From positions 1 through 38,936 of the forward strand of contig CAMLDZ010000018.1 in NCBI GenBank assembly GCA_946478985.1: DNA of 38,936 nt. The letters run 5' to 3'. Source of the stretch: an uncultured Solimonas sp. (GTDB taxonomy: Bacteria; Pseudomonadota; Gammaproteobacteria; Nevskiales; Nevskiaceae). Below, piece by piece: positions 16,622 to 24,844 of this stretch. Under the pieces are notes generated by a model. The model saw only the letters and a program-made list of their open reading frames with translations. It did no database searches and was not told the origin of the DNA. Every line of letters begins with the position of its first letter. Position 1 is the stretch's first letter. Made by a program: the position numbers and the translations under genes.

Positions 16622-17356
16622 TCAGCGCGCGTCGTGGAAGATCACGCCGAGCGTATGCCGCCGGCCGCTGCGGACACGGCTGACTCCGTGACGCAGCTGC
16701 ACGCGGTAACTGCCGCGCGCGCCCTGCATGGGCCGCTGACTGACAGCGAACAGCACGGCATCACCCTGCTGCAGCGGCACCACCATCGGCCGCGATTGCA
16801 TGCGCGGCCGCTGCTCGGTCATCACGAACTCGCCACCGTTGAACTCGGCCTGCGGCGCCGACAGCAGTACCGCCAGCTGCAGCGGGAACACCTGCTCGCC
16901 GTAGAGATCCTGGTGCAGGCAGTTGTAGTCGCCCTCGCCGTACTGCAGCAGCAGCGGCGTCGGCCGCGTCTGCCCTGCGGCATGACAGGCGGCGATGAAG
17001 TCGGCGTGCGCGGGCGGATAGCGCGCAGCGATCCGCATCGTCCGGTTCCAGCGATTGGCGATTCCGCTCAGCCGCGGATAGAGAGCGCCGCGCAGCTGCG
17101 CCACCAGCGGCGGCAGCGGATAGGCGAAGTAGCGGTACTCGCCGCGGCCATAGCCGTGCCGGGCCATGACGACGCGGCTGCGAAACGGCGCGTCGGCGGC
17201 ATACAGCGCGCGCAGCGCCACGCAGGCCGGCACCGACAGCAGGCGCGGCAGCACCGCGTACCCCTCGCCGTCGAGCGCCGCCTCGATCCCGCTCCAGTCC
17301 TGTGCAGCCAGCACCCCTTGCACCGCCGCCGCATCCGCGGCGTTGTCGATCGTCAT
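16622..17356 (-). CDS. 2OG-Fe(II) oxygenase (prolyl-hydroxylase-like)
   Basis: A 244-residue double-stranded beta-helix dioxygenase. The Fe triad is His148-x-Asp150 (LHQDLYGE) and His223 (RHGVSRV), with Arg233 as the likely 2-oxoglutarate anchor (GRRHTLGVIFHDA). FNGGEFVMTEQRPRMQ fits the prolyl-4-hydroxylase-like subfamily. The start at 17356 follows GGCGGGACG; the open frame up to 17575 is Arg-rich and unlikely. The substrate is unknown. Because it sits 7 bases upstream of alkB, a role in repair of alkylated nucleic acid or modification of a repair or translation protein is a fair guess. Confidence 0.85.
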   Translation of the reverse strand: MTIDNAADAAAVQGVLAAQDWSGIEAALDGEGYAVLPRLLSVPACVALRALYAADAPFRSRVVMARHGYGRGEYRYFAYPLPPLVAQLRGALYPRLSGIANRWNRTMRIAARYPPAHADFIAACHAAGQTRPTPLLLQYGEGDYNCLHQDLYGEQVFPLQLAVLLSAPQAEFNGGEFVMTEQRPRMQSRPMVVPLQQGDAVLFAVSQRPMQGARGSYRVQLRHGVSRVRSGRRHTLGVIFHDAR

Positions 17357-17627
17357 CGTCCCGCCGTTTCCGTAGGCGTCTGCTGTCGCGCCAATCTGAC
17401 ACAGGCCGGCGTCGCGCCGGCCCCGGATCTTGCGCAGATATCCCCAAGCGACCACGACGCGGAGCCGGCGCATCGCCACACCGACGCCGCCGCGATCCGC
17501 TGCCGCCGCTGCAAGGCGAGCGCGACAGCGTGAGCCTTGGCGGCAGCGGATGGCACGGAAGGTGGCAAGAACCATGCTTGGCTCCTACAGTTGCGTTCCG
17601 TCAGCAGCAGCAAGTCCCGGCCTCACG

Positions 17628-18788
17628 ATGCGTGCCTTTCCCCATCAGCCCCGGCAATCGCCCACGCGGCCGCCGGCGCCGCCCGAACTCTGGCTGGTCA
17701 GCCGCGTCTTTCCGCCCGACGAGGGCGGCGTGCAGACCTACGCGCAGGCGATTGCGCGCAGCTACGCCGCGCTCGGCTGGCAGGTGCGCGTGTTTACCAA
17801 GACCTCGTGCGGTCCGCGCCGCGTCCAGGATGGCGCGCTGGACATCACCGACGTCGGCGGCGGCAGCAAGCCGCGGGTCTACTTCAAGCTCGCCGTGGCG
17901 CTGCTGCGCGCGCGCCGCCGGGCCGCGGCCGAGGGCCGCCTGCCGACCGCGCTGCACGCCTGCACCTGGCGCGCGGCGATCGCGCCGGTGCTGCTCGGCT
18001 TCAAACCGCTGACCATCACCGTGCATGGCCGCGAGATCGGCCGGCCCAGCGGCTTCGACGCCTGGCTGATGCGCCGCGTGCTCGGTGCCGCGCAGCGTGT
18101 GGTCGCCGTCAGCCAGTGGACGCAGCGGCATCTGCTGGCGCGACTGCCGGAGCTGGCGCCACGCTGCGTCGTTGCCTGGAACGGCTTGTCCGATTTCGCC
18201 GCCGCGGTGCCGGACATCGCGCGCGGCAGCAGCGAGGAGCCGCTGGTGTTCACGGTCTGCCGGCTGGTGCCGCGCAAGAACCTGCGCGCCGCGCTCGCCG
18301 CCGCGGCGCTCTGCGCGCAGCGCGGCTATCGCTTCCGCTACTGGATCGCCGGCCGCGGGCCGGAAATGGCGGCGCTGCAGGCCGACGTCGCGGCGCTGGG
18401 ACTCAGCGAGCACGTGCGCCTGCTCGGCTATGTGTCCGACGAGGAACTGGCGCAGTTGCATGCGCGCGCCGAGGTATTCCTGCATCCGCAGATCGAGCTG
18501 GAAGACGGCGCCGAAATGGAAGGCTTCGGCATCACCATCGCCGACGCGATGGCCTGTGCGACGCCCTGCATCGTCGGCGCGCAGGGCGGTCCCGCAGAGC
18601 TGGTTGCGCACGGCCGCACCGGCCACGTCGTCGACGGCAACGACGTCGAGGCGATCGCCGAGGCGCTCGCCGAAGTGCTGCGCGACATGCCGCTGCGCCG
18701 CCGCCTGGGCAGTGCCGCGCGCGACTGGACCCGGCAGAACCTGTGCTGGCGGCGCCACTGCATCGACGCCGCCGGTACGCCGGGCTGA
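17628..18788 (+). CDS. GT4-family glycosyltransferase
   Basis: A 386-residue GT-B enzyme. The N-terminal Rossmann half begins ELWLVSRVFPPDEGGVQTYAQAIARSYAALGW, the usual GT4 acceptor-side opening. The C-terminal half has VFTVCRLVPRKN, LLGYVSDEELAQLHARAEVFLHP and the donor-binding GFGITIADAMACATPCIVGAQGGPAELV. The last corresponds to the E-x7-E motif, here E-x7-D. It probably transfers a sugar from a nucleotide donor in cell-surface polysaccharide or lipid-linked synthesis, but it stands alone: no other glycan genes are next to it. The start is uncertain: the ATG at 17628 begins a normal-length protein but lacks a clear ribosome-binding site; 17574 is an alternative. Divergent from the dioxygenase-alkB operon. 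Confidence 0.85.
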   Translation: MRAFPHQPRQSPTRPPAPPELWLVSRVFPPDEGGVQTYAQAIARSYAALGWQVRVFTKTSCGPRRVQDGALDITDVGGGSKPRVYFKLAVALLRARRRAAAEGRLPTALHACTWRAAIAPVLLGFKPLTITVHGREIGRPSGFDAWLMRRVLGAAQRVVAVSQWTQRHLLARLPELAPRCVVAWNGLSDFAAAVPDIARGSSEEPLVFTVCRLVPRKNLRAALAAAALCAQRGYRFRYWIAGRGPEMAALQADVAALGLSEHVRLLGYVSDEELAQLHARAEVFLHPQIELEDGAEMEGFGITIADAMACATPCIVGAQGGPAELVAHGRTGHVVDGNDVEAIAEALAEVLRDMPLRRRLGSAARDWTRQNLCWRRHCIDAAGTPG

Positions 18789-18801
18789 GGGGCGGCCCTA
18801 G

Positions 18802-20238
18802 CTAGACCGCCGTCACGCCTTCCGTCAGCACCGCCTGCTGACGCGGGCGCAGCCAGAAGGCGGCGAACAGCGTCGCCAGCGCCGTCAGCGCGGCACCGGC
18901 AAAAAACGCCAGCTGGTAGCCGCCGTGCAGCGCCACCGGCGGCAGTGCGCCCGCCGCCTGCAACTGCGCGCTGCGGGCATCGGCCAGGCTGGCGAGCACC
19001 GCCAGGCCCAGCGCGCCGCCCATCATGAACGAGGTGTTGACGACGCCCGAGGCGAGTCCGGCCTCGCTGCCGTCGACATCGTTCATCGCCGCCATCAGCA
19101 CCGGGTTGAACGCCATGCCGGCGCCGACGCCGAGCAGCACCATGCCCGGCAGCACATCGACCCAGTAGCTGCCGCCAAGCCCGGCGCGGGCGAACAGCAG
19201 CAGGCCGGCGGTGCCGAGCGCCAGGCCGACCCAGGCCGGCCCGCGCAGGCCGAAGCGCATGATCAGCCGGGCCGAGAGGCCGGCCGAAAACACCGCCATG
19301 ATCAGGTCCGCCGGCACGAAGGCGAGGCCGACGGTGAACGGGTCGTAGCCCAGCACCGCCTGCAGGTACAGCGCGGCGATGACGAACCACGCGAACATGC
19401 CCGCCGACCACAGCATGCCGATGACGTTGGCGGCGGCCAGATTGCGCAAGCGGAACAGGCGCAGCGGCATCAGCGGCTCGCGCATGCGCGCCTCGATTGC
19501 CAGGAACACGGCCAGCAGCAGCGCCGCCGCGCCGAGCAGGCCCAGCGTGCGCGGCGAACTCCAGCCGGCCTCGTTGCCGCCGACGATGCCGTAGACCGCC
19601 AGCATCAGGCCGCCGGTGGCGGTGATCGCGCCGCCCAGATCGAGCCGCCGCGGCCCCTGCGCGAGCGCATCCGGCGGCAGCAGCGCCAGGCTGCCGGCAT
19701 AGACCGCGATGCCGATCGGCAGATTGACCAGGAAGATCCAGTGCCAGCCGAACTGCTGCGTCAGCAGGCCGCCGAGCAGCGCGCCGATGCTGCCGCCGGC
19801 CGCACAGACGAAGCCGTAGATGCCCATCGCCTGCGCGCGCTCGCCGGGCTCCGGGAACAGCTTGAGGATCAGCGACAGCGCCACCGCCGTCACCACCGCG
19901 CCGCCCAGGCCCTGCACGGCGCGGCCGATCACCAGCATCGCCTGCGTCTGCGCCAGGCCGCAGCCGAGCGAGGCCAGCGTGAAGAACGCCAGACCGGCGA
20001 GGAACCAGCGGCGCTGGCCGTAGAGATCACCGAGCCGGCCGCCGAGCAGCAGAAAGCCGCCGAACGTCAGCATGTAGGCATTGAGCACCCAGACCAGGCC
20101 GGCACCGGAGAAGCCGAGGGCCGCCTGGATCGACGGCAGCGCGACGGTGACGATGGTCGTGTCGAGCACAATCATCAGCACGCCCAGACAAAGGACGTAG
20201 AGGGCGAGCCAGCGCTTGCGGCGATCGGGGAGGGTCAT
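18802..20238 (-). CDS. DHA2-family MFS drug efflux transporter
   Basis: A 478-residue inner-membrane transporter with roughly 14 hydrophobic segments. Helix 1 carries VLMIVLDTTIVTVALPSIQ, followed by WVLNAYMLTFGGFLLLGGRLGDLYGQRR (motif A) and CAAGGSIGALLGGLLTQQFGWHWIFLVNLPIG (motif C), the EmrB/QacA pattern. It differs from the EmrB of the marR operon in length and has no membrane-fusion partner, so it may work as a single-component antiporter. The ATG at 20238 gives the normal N-terminus; the open frame back to 20382 runs through the intergenic repeat. It converges with the glycosyltransferase, only 13 bases apart. Confidence 0.92.
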   Translation of the reverse strand: MTLPDRRKRWLALYVLCLGVLMIVLDTTIVTVALPSIQAALGFSGAGLVWVLNAYMLTFGGFLLLGGRLGDLYGQRRWFLAGLAFFTLASLGCGLAQTQAMLVIGRAVQGLGGAVVTAVALSLILKLFPEPGERAQAMGIYGFVCAAGGSIGALLGGLLTQQFGWHWIFLVNLPIGIAVYAGSLALLPPDALAQGPRRLDLGGAITATGGLMLAVYGIVGGNEAGWSSPRTLGLLGAAALLLAVFLAIEARMREPLMPLRLFRLRNLAAANVIGMLWSAGMFAWFVIAALYLQAVLGYDPFTVGLAFVPADLIMAVFSAGLSARLIMRFGLRGPAWVGLALGTAGLLLFARAGLGGSYWVDVLPGMVLLGVGAGMAFNPVLMAAMNDVDGSEAGLASGVVNTSFMMGGALGLAVLASLADARSAQLQAAGALPPVALHGGYQLAFFAGAALTALATLFAAFWLRPRQQAVLTEGVTAV

Positions 20239-20329
20239 GCGGCGATTCTCGATGGTTTTCGCGACGGCCGGATGACCGCGCTTACCGTGTAGTCGAACAC
20301 GGCGGTGCCGATTCGACAGCTTGCGGGAC

Positions 20330-20422
20330 GTAGGGCGGGTTAGGCGCGCAGCGCCGTAACCCGCCGGAAGCCTCACCGCCACCGACGCGGCGGGTTACGG
20401 CCTCCGGCCTAACCCGCCCTAC
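20330..20422. repeat. Intergenic palindromic repeat (REP-like hairpin element)
   Basis: A nested inverted repeat. The outer arms GTAGGGCGGGTTAGG (20330-20344) and CCTAACCCGCCCTAC (20408-20422) match perfectly, as do the inner arms GCCGTAACCCGCC (20353-20365) and GGCGGGTTACGGC (20389-20401), around a 23-base loop. The GGGCGGGTTAGGC...GCCGTAACCCGCC type is a dispersed intergenic element in many proteobacterial genomes. Here it lies between the crotonase gene and the MFS gene, both minus, and could end or attenuate transcription. Confidence 0.85.
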
Positions 20423-20440
20423 CCGCTGTGCGCAACTGCC

Positions 20441-21208
20441 TCAGCGGCGCAGATTCCTGGCGACCACCTGTTTCTGCTCGTCGCTGCCGAGCAGGGCCTG
20501 CTGCTCGCGCGATTCGGCGAGCAGTGTCGCCGCGTCGTCGCCCTGCGCGGCCAGCGCGAACAGGCGCTTGTTGGCGCGCATCGCGCTGCCGCTGCTGTCG
20601 GCGAACTGTCGCGCCAGGGCGCGGCCGGCGGCGAGCGGATCGTCGGCGAGCCGCGTCACCAGACCCAGCGACACGCCTTCAGACGCCAGCACCTCGCGGC
20701 CGGTATAGGTCAGCTCGCGGGCGATGTCGTCGCGGACCAGGCCGCGCAGCAGCGGAAAGCCGGCCATGTCCGGCACCAGGCCCCAGCGGATTTCCATGAT
20801 CGACAGTCGCGTGTCCGGCGCGGCGATGCGGATATCGGCGCCGAGCGCGATCTGCATGCCGCCGCCGAACGCGAAGCCATGCAGTGCCGCGACCACCGGC
20901 ACCGGCAGCTCGCGCCAGCCCCAGGCAGCGTGCTGGAACAGATTGGCGATGCCGTGCGTGCGCGGCTCAAGGTTCTGCAGATGCGCGGCCCCGGCGCCGC
21001 TGAAGCTGGCCAGGTCGATACCGGCGCAGAACGCCGGGCCTTCGCCGTACAGCAGCACCGCGCGCACGTCGTCGCGCCCGCGCAGCGAATCGACGGCGGC
21101 GCCCAGCGCCTCGAACATCGCCAGATCCAGCGCATTGCGCTTGTCCGGACGGCTCAGACGCACCTCGGCGACACCGTCGGCGACCTCGATCGTGACACGT
21201 TGGCTCAC
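20441..21208 (-). CDS. Crotonase / enoyl-CoA hydratase-family enzyme
   Basis: A 255-residue member of the enoyl-CoA hydratase/isomerase superfamily. Markers are LSRPDKRNALDLAMFEAL, an oxyanion hole built by AFCAGIDL and FAFGGGMQIALGADIRIA, and the acidic active-site region MEIRWGLVPDMAGFPLLRGLV, which is the pattern of the PRK07509-type crotonase subgroup. It acts on an acyl-CoA thioester, by hydration or isomerisation in fatty-acid or related catabolism. The start is GTG at 21208, preceded by AAGGAGCAGCAGC; the open frame continues to 22036 only as the shadow of rdgC. It lies 32 bases after rdgC on the same strand, so co-transcription is likely. No other beta-oxidation gene adjoins it. Confidence 0.88.
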   Translation of the reverse strand: MSQRVTIEVADGVAEVRLSRPDKRNALDLAMFEALGAAVDSLRGRDDVRAVLLYGEGPAFCAGIDLASFSGAGAAHLQNLEPRTHGIANLFQHAAWGWRELPVPVVAALHGFAFGGGMQIALGADIRIAAPDTRLSIMEIRWGLVPDMAGFPLLRGLVRDDIARELTYTGREVLASEGVSLGLVTRLADDPLAAGRALARQFADSSGSAMRANKRLFALAAQGDDAATLLAESREQQALLGSDEQKQVVARNLRR

Positions 21209-21240
21209 GCTGCTGCTCCTTGAAGAATTGAGGCGATGCC

Positions 21241-22134
21241 CTACTCTGCCGTGCCCAGTGCCGCCTGCAAATCCTTGAGCAGCGCCGCCAGCTCGGCCGA
21301 CATCAGCGCGAATTCGGCATCGAACTGCTCGTCCTCGGACTGCGTCGCGGCATCCTCGCGGGTCTTCTCGATGTCCTCGAAGCGCAGCTTCTTGACCTCG
21401 AACTTGTCGGTCAGCACGAACGAGGCACGGTCGTTCCAGCGCAGGCCCAGCCGCGTCACCAGCTTGCCGCCGGCGATATGCTCGCGCACCTGGCTGCCGC
21501 CGAGCTCGTGGCGCAGATAGCGCACCGTCGGCTTGGATACGTCGGCGCCGCGCAGCTCGCATTCCTGGTCGATCGCGAACGTACCCGGCGCGTCGCCGCC
21601 GGACAGCCACGCGGTCATCGCCGCCGACGGCGCCTGCGCCAGTTCCGGCAGCTCCAGCTGCACGCCGTCGAGCGTGTCGCGCAGCAGCTGAGTGAGGTCC
21701 TCGGCGCGCGCCGGCGAGGCCGCCTCGACCACCAGCCAGCCGCCGACCGGATCGAGCCAGGCGCGTGTGCTGCGACGGCGCGCGAAGGCACGCGGCAGCA
21801 GTTCGGCGATCACCTGGTCCTTCATGTCGCGCAGCTGCTTGCGGCCCGGCTTGAAGCCCTGCTTGGCGGCCAGCTCGGCGGCGCGTTCGTCGACCGTCTG
21901 CTTGACCACCGCCGACGGCAGCAGCTTCTGCTCGACGCCCATCGCGAACAGCATCTGCCGGCCTTGCGCATAGACCCGCTGGCCGCTGTTGTTGACCGCC
22001 ACCCAGCCGCGGCTTTCGGGGTTGAGGCCCATGCACGGCTGCAGCGGCCGCTTGGCCAGCAGTTCTTCAAAGGCGCCCGGAGCGAGTGTCCACTCGCCCG
22101 CCAGACGATAGGTCTGCAGATTCTTGAACCACAT
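21241..22134 (-). CDS. rdgC: RdgC, recombination-associated DNA-binding protein
   Basis: A 297-residue protein, near the roughly 300 residues of E. coli RdgC. The opening MWFKNLQTYRL, CMGLNPESRGWV, GRKQLRDMKDQV, LPRAFARRRSTRAWLD and the C-terminal KKLRFEDI are strong family markers. RdgC forms a ring-shaped dimer on double-stranded DNA, associates with the nucleoid and restrains RecA activity at replication and recombination intermediates. The ATG at 22134 matches the family N-terminus; upstream residues to 22251 are not conserved-looking. Probably the first gene of a two-gene transcript with the crotonase. Confidence 0.95.
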   Translation of the reverse strand: MWFKNLQTYRLAGEWTLAPGAFEELLAKRPLQPCMGLNPESRGWVAVNNSGQRVYAQGRQMLFAMGVEQKLLPSAVVKQTVDERAAELAAKQGFKPGRKQLRDMKDQVIAELLPRAFARRRSTRAWLDPVGGWLVVEAASPARAEDLTQLLRDTLDGVQLELPELAQAPSAAMTAWLSGGDAPGTFAIDQECELRGADVSKPTVRYLRHELGGSQVREHIAGGKLVTRLGLRWNDRASFVLTDKFEVKKLRFEDIEKTREDAATQSEDEQFDAEFALMSAELAALLKDLQAALGTAE

Positions 22135-22370
22135 CGGGATCGATACCGGTACGGCCGCGGCGAACCGCGACAGGTGATCAGACACCGCGGCACGGCGGCA
22201 CGCGGCAGGGCGCGAGAGTGTAGCAATCCGCAGGCGTCGGAAAGCCGTCACCGCGCTGCCGACAACCGGTGCTGCGGGGCCGAACGGCGGGCTGGCACGG
22301 CTTACAAGACGGCCGGCAAGGTGGCGGCATCGACATTCGCAGGCCGGGCACAGATCGGACGGGGGCAGCA

Positions 22371-23642
22371 GTGGACGTGAAACCGGAGCTCATCCAAGAC
22401 GGCGGCTGGCTGCTGCTGTCGTTTCTGCTCGCCGCCGGCGCCATGCACGTCGCCGCGGCGATCGCCAGCCGTCGCGCCGAAGAACCGCAGCGCCGCGGCC
22501 GCCTGCTGGGGCTCGGCGCGCTGGCGGGCGGTACCGGCCTGTGGTCGATGCACTTCGCGGCGCTGCAGGTGTTCGCGCCGGCCGGCCTGTTCGGCTACCG
22601 GCCGGAGTGGCTGCTGGGCGGGCTGCTGACCTGCGCCGGCACCAGTGGACTGCTGATCGCCGTCGCCAGCGGCCGGGAGTTCCGCGCCGCGCCGATCGGC
22701 CTCGGCGCCGTGGCCATCGGCGCCGGCCTCGCCGGTGCGCAGTACCTGAGCTTCACCGCGCTGGATCTGCGTCCGCCGATCGAATGGCAGGCGCTGCGCG
22801 TGGTCACTTTCGCCGGCCTGGCCACCAGCGTCGCCGCCGCCGCGAGTTGCGCGATGCTGGCGCTGCAGCTCTCGCCGACGCGGCGACCGCTGCCGACTCG
22901 CGCCGGCCTGGCCCTGCTGCTCGGCGCCGCGCTGAGCGGCGTGCAATACAGCGGCGCGCTGGCGGCGCGCTTCTCGACGCGCAGCGTGTCCGCCGGCAGC
23001 GAGCTGGGCACCGGCGGCACCGCGCTGCTGGTGGCTGCGCTCAGCGTCGCGCTGTCGGTGTTGGCGCTGCGCATCGCCGCCGGCGACACCCGGCTGCAGC
23101 GGCGGCTGCGCGAAGAACAGCGGGCGCGCGAGCAGGAACAGCGCGCGCGCATGCTGGCGCTGCACGACCCGGAGACCATGCTGCGCAATCGCGCCTCGTT
23201 CCAGCAGCAAGCCGTGCATTTCATCCAGCGCTGCAGCCGCAACGGCACCCGCTTCGACCTGTTCTACGGGGCGCTGCGCTTCCCGCAGGCGCCCGGCGAG
23301 GAGGCCGCGGCGATGCAGGCGATCGCCGCGCGGCTGCGGCCGCTGGCACGGCCTCAGGATTTTCTCGCCCGCTACGGCAAGACCGAGTTCGCGCTGCTGC
23401 GCGAGCGCGAGCCGCTGGAAGGCGCGCCGACGCAGCTGCACGAGCAACTGCTCGCCGCCTGCACCCTGCCACTGGAGCTGGGCGGCCGGCTGGTCGCACC
23501 GCAGGCGCATGTCGGCGTCGGCACCTTTCCGGACGCCGGCAGCAGCTCGCGCGAACTGCTGACCGCCGCCGCGCGCAGCGTCGACACCGCTGGCCCGGCG
23601 GCGGCGCGGCGGGTCGGACCGCATCATCCGATCGCCGCCTGA
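22371..23642 (+). CDS. MHYT-domain membrane sensor with degenerate GGDEF domain
   Basis: A 423-residue protein. Residues 1-235 hold about seven membrane helices of the MHYT type, with one intact motif (TGLWSMHFAAL) and two degenerate ones where His is replaced (GAGLAGAQYLSFTAL and LSGVQYSGALAA, Gln in place of His). A short Arg/Glu-rich linker leads to a C-terminal GGDEF-like domain. Its opening is HDPETMLRNRASF instead of DxLTGLxNR, and its signature is RYGKTEFALL instead of RxGGDEFxxL. Diguanylate cyclase activity is therefore unlikely; it may bind nucleotide or act as a signalling scaffold. No EAL domain follows. I start at GTG 22371, five bases after GGGGG; GTG 22377 is an alternative. 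Divergent from rdgC. Confidence 0.8.
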   Translation: MDVKPELIQDGGWLLLSFLLAAGAMHVAAAIASRRAEEPQRRGRLLGLGALAGGTGLWSMHFAALQVFAPAGLFGYRPEWLLGGLLTCAGTSGLLIAVASGREFRAAPIGLGAVAIGAGLAGAQYLSFTALDLRPPIEWQALRVVTFAGLATSVAAAASCAMLALQLSPTRRPLPTRAGLALLLGAALSGVQYSGALAARFSTRSVSAGSELGTGGTALLVAALSVALSVLALRIAAGDTRLQRRLREEQRAREQEQRARMLALHDPETMLRNRASFQQQAVHFIQRCSRNGTRFDLFYGALRFPQAPGEEAAAMQAIAARLRPLARPQDFLARYGKTEFALLREREPLEGAPTQLHEQLLAACTLPLELGGRLVAPQAHVGVGTFPDAGSSSRELLTAAARSVDTAGPAAARRVGPHHPIAA

Positions 23643-23731
23643 GCCGGCGGCGCGACGCCGGGCGGCGCGGCTTCCCTTTTGACCGGCGATGCTTATGCTG
23701 TGCGCCCGCTCCCCCTGCCGGCTGCCGTTCC

Positions 23732-24259
23732 GTGTCGACCCCTTCCGCTCCCGCGCCGCTGTGGCGCCGCATCGCTGCCGCCGGCTACGACGGCCTCCTG
23801 CTGATCGCGCTGTGGATGGTGGCGCTGCTGCTCGACCTGGTGATTCGCGACCTGCTCGGCGCCCCGCGTGACTGGACGGCGCTGCGCGCCTACCTGTTCG
23901 GCGTCGGCCTGCTGTTCTTCGGCTGGTTCTGGACCCACGGCGGCCAGACCCTGGGCATGCGCGTCTGGCGCCTGCGCGTGGAGCGCGACGATGGCCGCGA
24001 ACTGAGCTGGGTCAGCGCGATGTCGCGCTTTGCGGTGATGCTGGCGGTGTGGTCGGTGATCCTGAGCGTGCCCTTGTCGCGGCTGCCGCATCTGCGCGAG
24101 CTGCCGCATGCCGGTCCGGTCGCGCTGGCCTGCGCGCTCGCCACCGCGCTGGGCTTGCTGGCGATGCATCTGGACCGCCGCCGCCGCGCGCCGCACGACT
24201 GGCTCAGCGGCGCCCACGTCGTGCAGCTGCCGCCGCGCGTCAAGCCGGCAAAAGCTTAA
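23732..24259 (+). CDS. RDD-family integral membrane protein
   Basis: A 175-residue membrane protein of the RDD family. The N-terminus has the eponymous pattern (RRIAAAGYDGLLLIALW), then VLLFFGWFWTHGGQTLGMRVWRLRVERDDGR, the RDD signature loop, and two further helices. Function is mostly unknown in this family; some members are linked to ion or metabolite transport. I use GTG at 23732 (VSTPSAPAPLWRR), because no in-frame ATG gives this N-terminus. Its stop overlaps the stop of the convergent lipoprotein gene (shared 24257-24258). It lies 89 bases after the MHYT gene on the same strand. Confidence 0.82.
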   Translation: MSTPSAPAPLWRRIAAAGYDGLLLIALWMVALLLDLVIRDLLGAPRDWTALRAYLFGVGLLFFGWFWTHGGQTLGMRVWRLRVERDDGRELSWVSAMSRFAVMLAVWSVILSVPLSRLPHLRELPHAGPVALACALATALGLLAMHLDRRRRAPHDWLSGAHVVQLPPRVKPAKA

Positions 24260-24777
24260 GACTTGCCGTCGGCTTGCGGCCGGCGGATCACCGGCGCCAG
24301 ATTGCTCTGCACCTGGCGCGCGTCGAAGGCTTTGACGTCGTCGTCCTTCTTCTGGCCGCGGAACATCACCACGCTGGCCTGGGCCTCGTATTCGGTGATC
24401 GGCGTCGCAGTCGACGCGCCGGCGCCGACACCCCAGTACGGCCGCGGATACCAGTAGTAGTTGCCGTAGAAGCCGTTGAAGCTCTGCAGGTAGCGGGTAT
24501 TGGCGTCGGTGCCTTCCGAGGCGAACACGAAGTAATCGAAGCCCGCCTGCAGGGTCAGCTCCGCGGCACGGAACAGCAGGTAATTCTCCACCGTCTGCTT
24601 GGGCGTGCGCGCATTGCCGCTGAAGCGGATGCGGTAGCGGTTTTGCTCGATGCGCTGCTCGTCGTAGCCGTAACCGTTGTCGATCGGCTGATATGGCGTG
24701 GCGGTGGCGCAGCCGGCCAGCAGGCCGGTCAGCAGCAGCGCGGCGATCGCGTCGCGCGAAAATGAAATCCGGCTCAT
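24256..24777 (-). CDS. Lipoprotein (CC0125/CC1285-like)
   Basis: A 173-residue lipoprotein. The lipobox LLAGC at about residues 19-23 follows a short hydrophobic signal (AIAALLLTGL). The mature part starts TATPYQPIDNGYGYDEQRIEQNRYRIRFSGN and includes RTPKQTVENYLLFRAAELTLQAGFDYFVFAS, a pattern of the small CC0125/CC1285-type lipoprotein family. A Tyr/Gly-rich stretch (GFYGNYYWYPRPYWGVGAGAS) lies in the second half. Role unknown, probably in the cell envelope. It is followed downstream by the RDD gene on the opposite strand, tail to tail with overlapping stops. lptG ends 67 bases upstream of its start. Confidence 0.82.
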   Translation of the reverse strand: MSRISFSRDAIAALLLTGLLAGCATATPYQPIDNGYGYDEQRIEQNRYRIRFSGNARTPKQTVENYLLFRAAELTLQAGFDYFVFASEGTDANTRYLQSFNGFYGNYYWYPRPYWGVGAGASTATPITEYEAQASVVMFRGQKKDDDVKAFDARQVQSNLAPVIRRPQADGKS

Positions 24778-24844
24778 CTACACACCCTCCCGGGTCGCGT
24801 CGTTGCGCCCGCCATGGCTCAGACCGATAAAGACAGCGGAATGT

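Noticed and set aside
14655..21208. A steroid or fatty-acid degradation cluster suggested by the APH-type kinase and the crotonase
   Set aside because: The two genes lie about 5 kb apart with DNA repair, glycosyltransferase and efflux genes between them, and no acyl-CoA dehydrogenase, ligase or thiolase is present.
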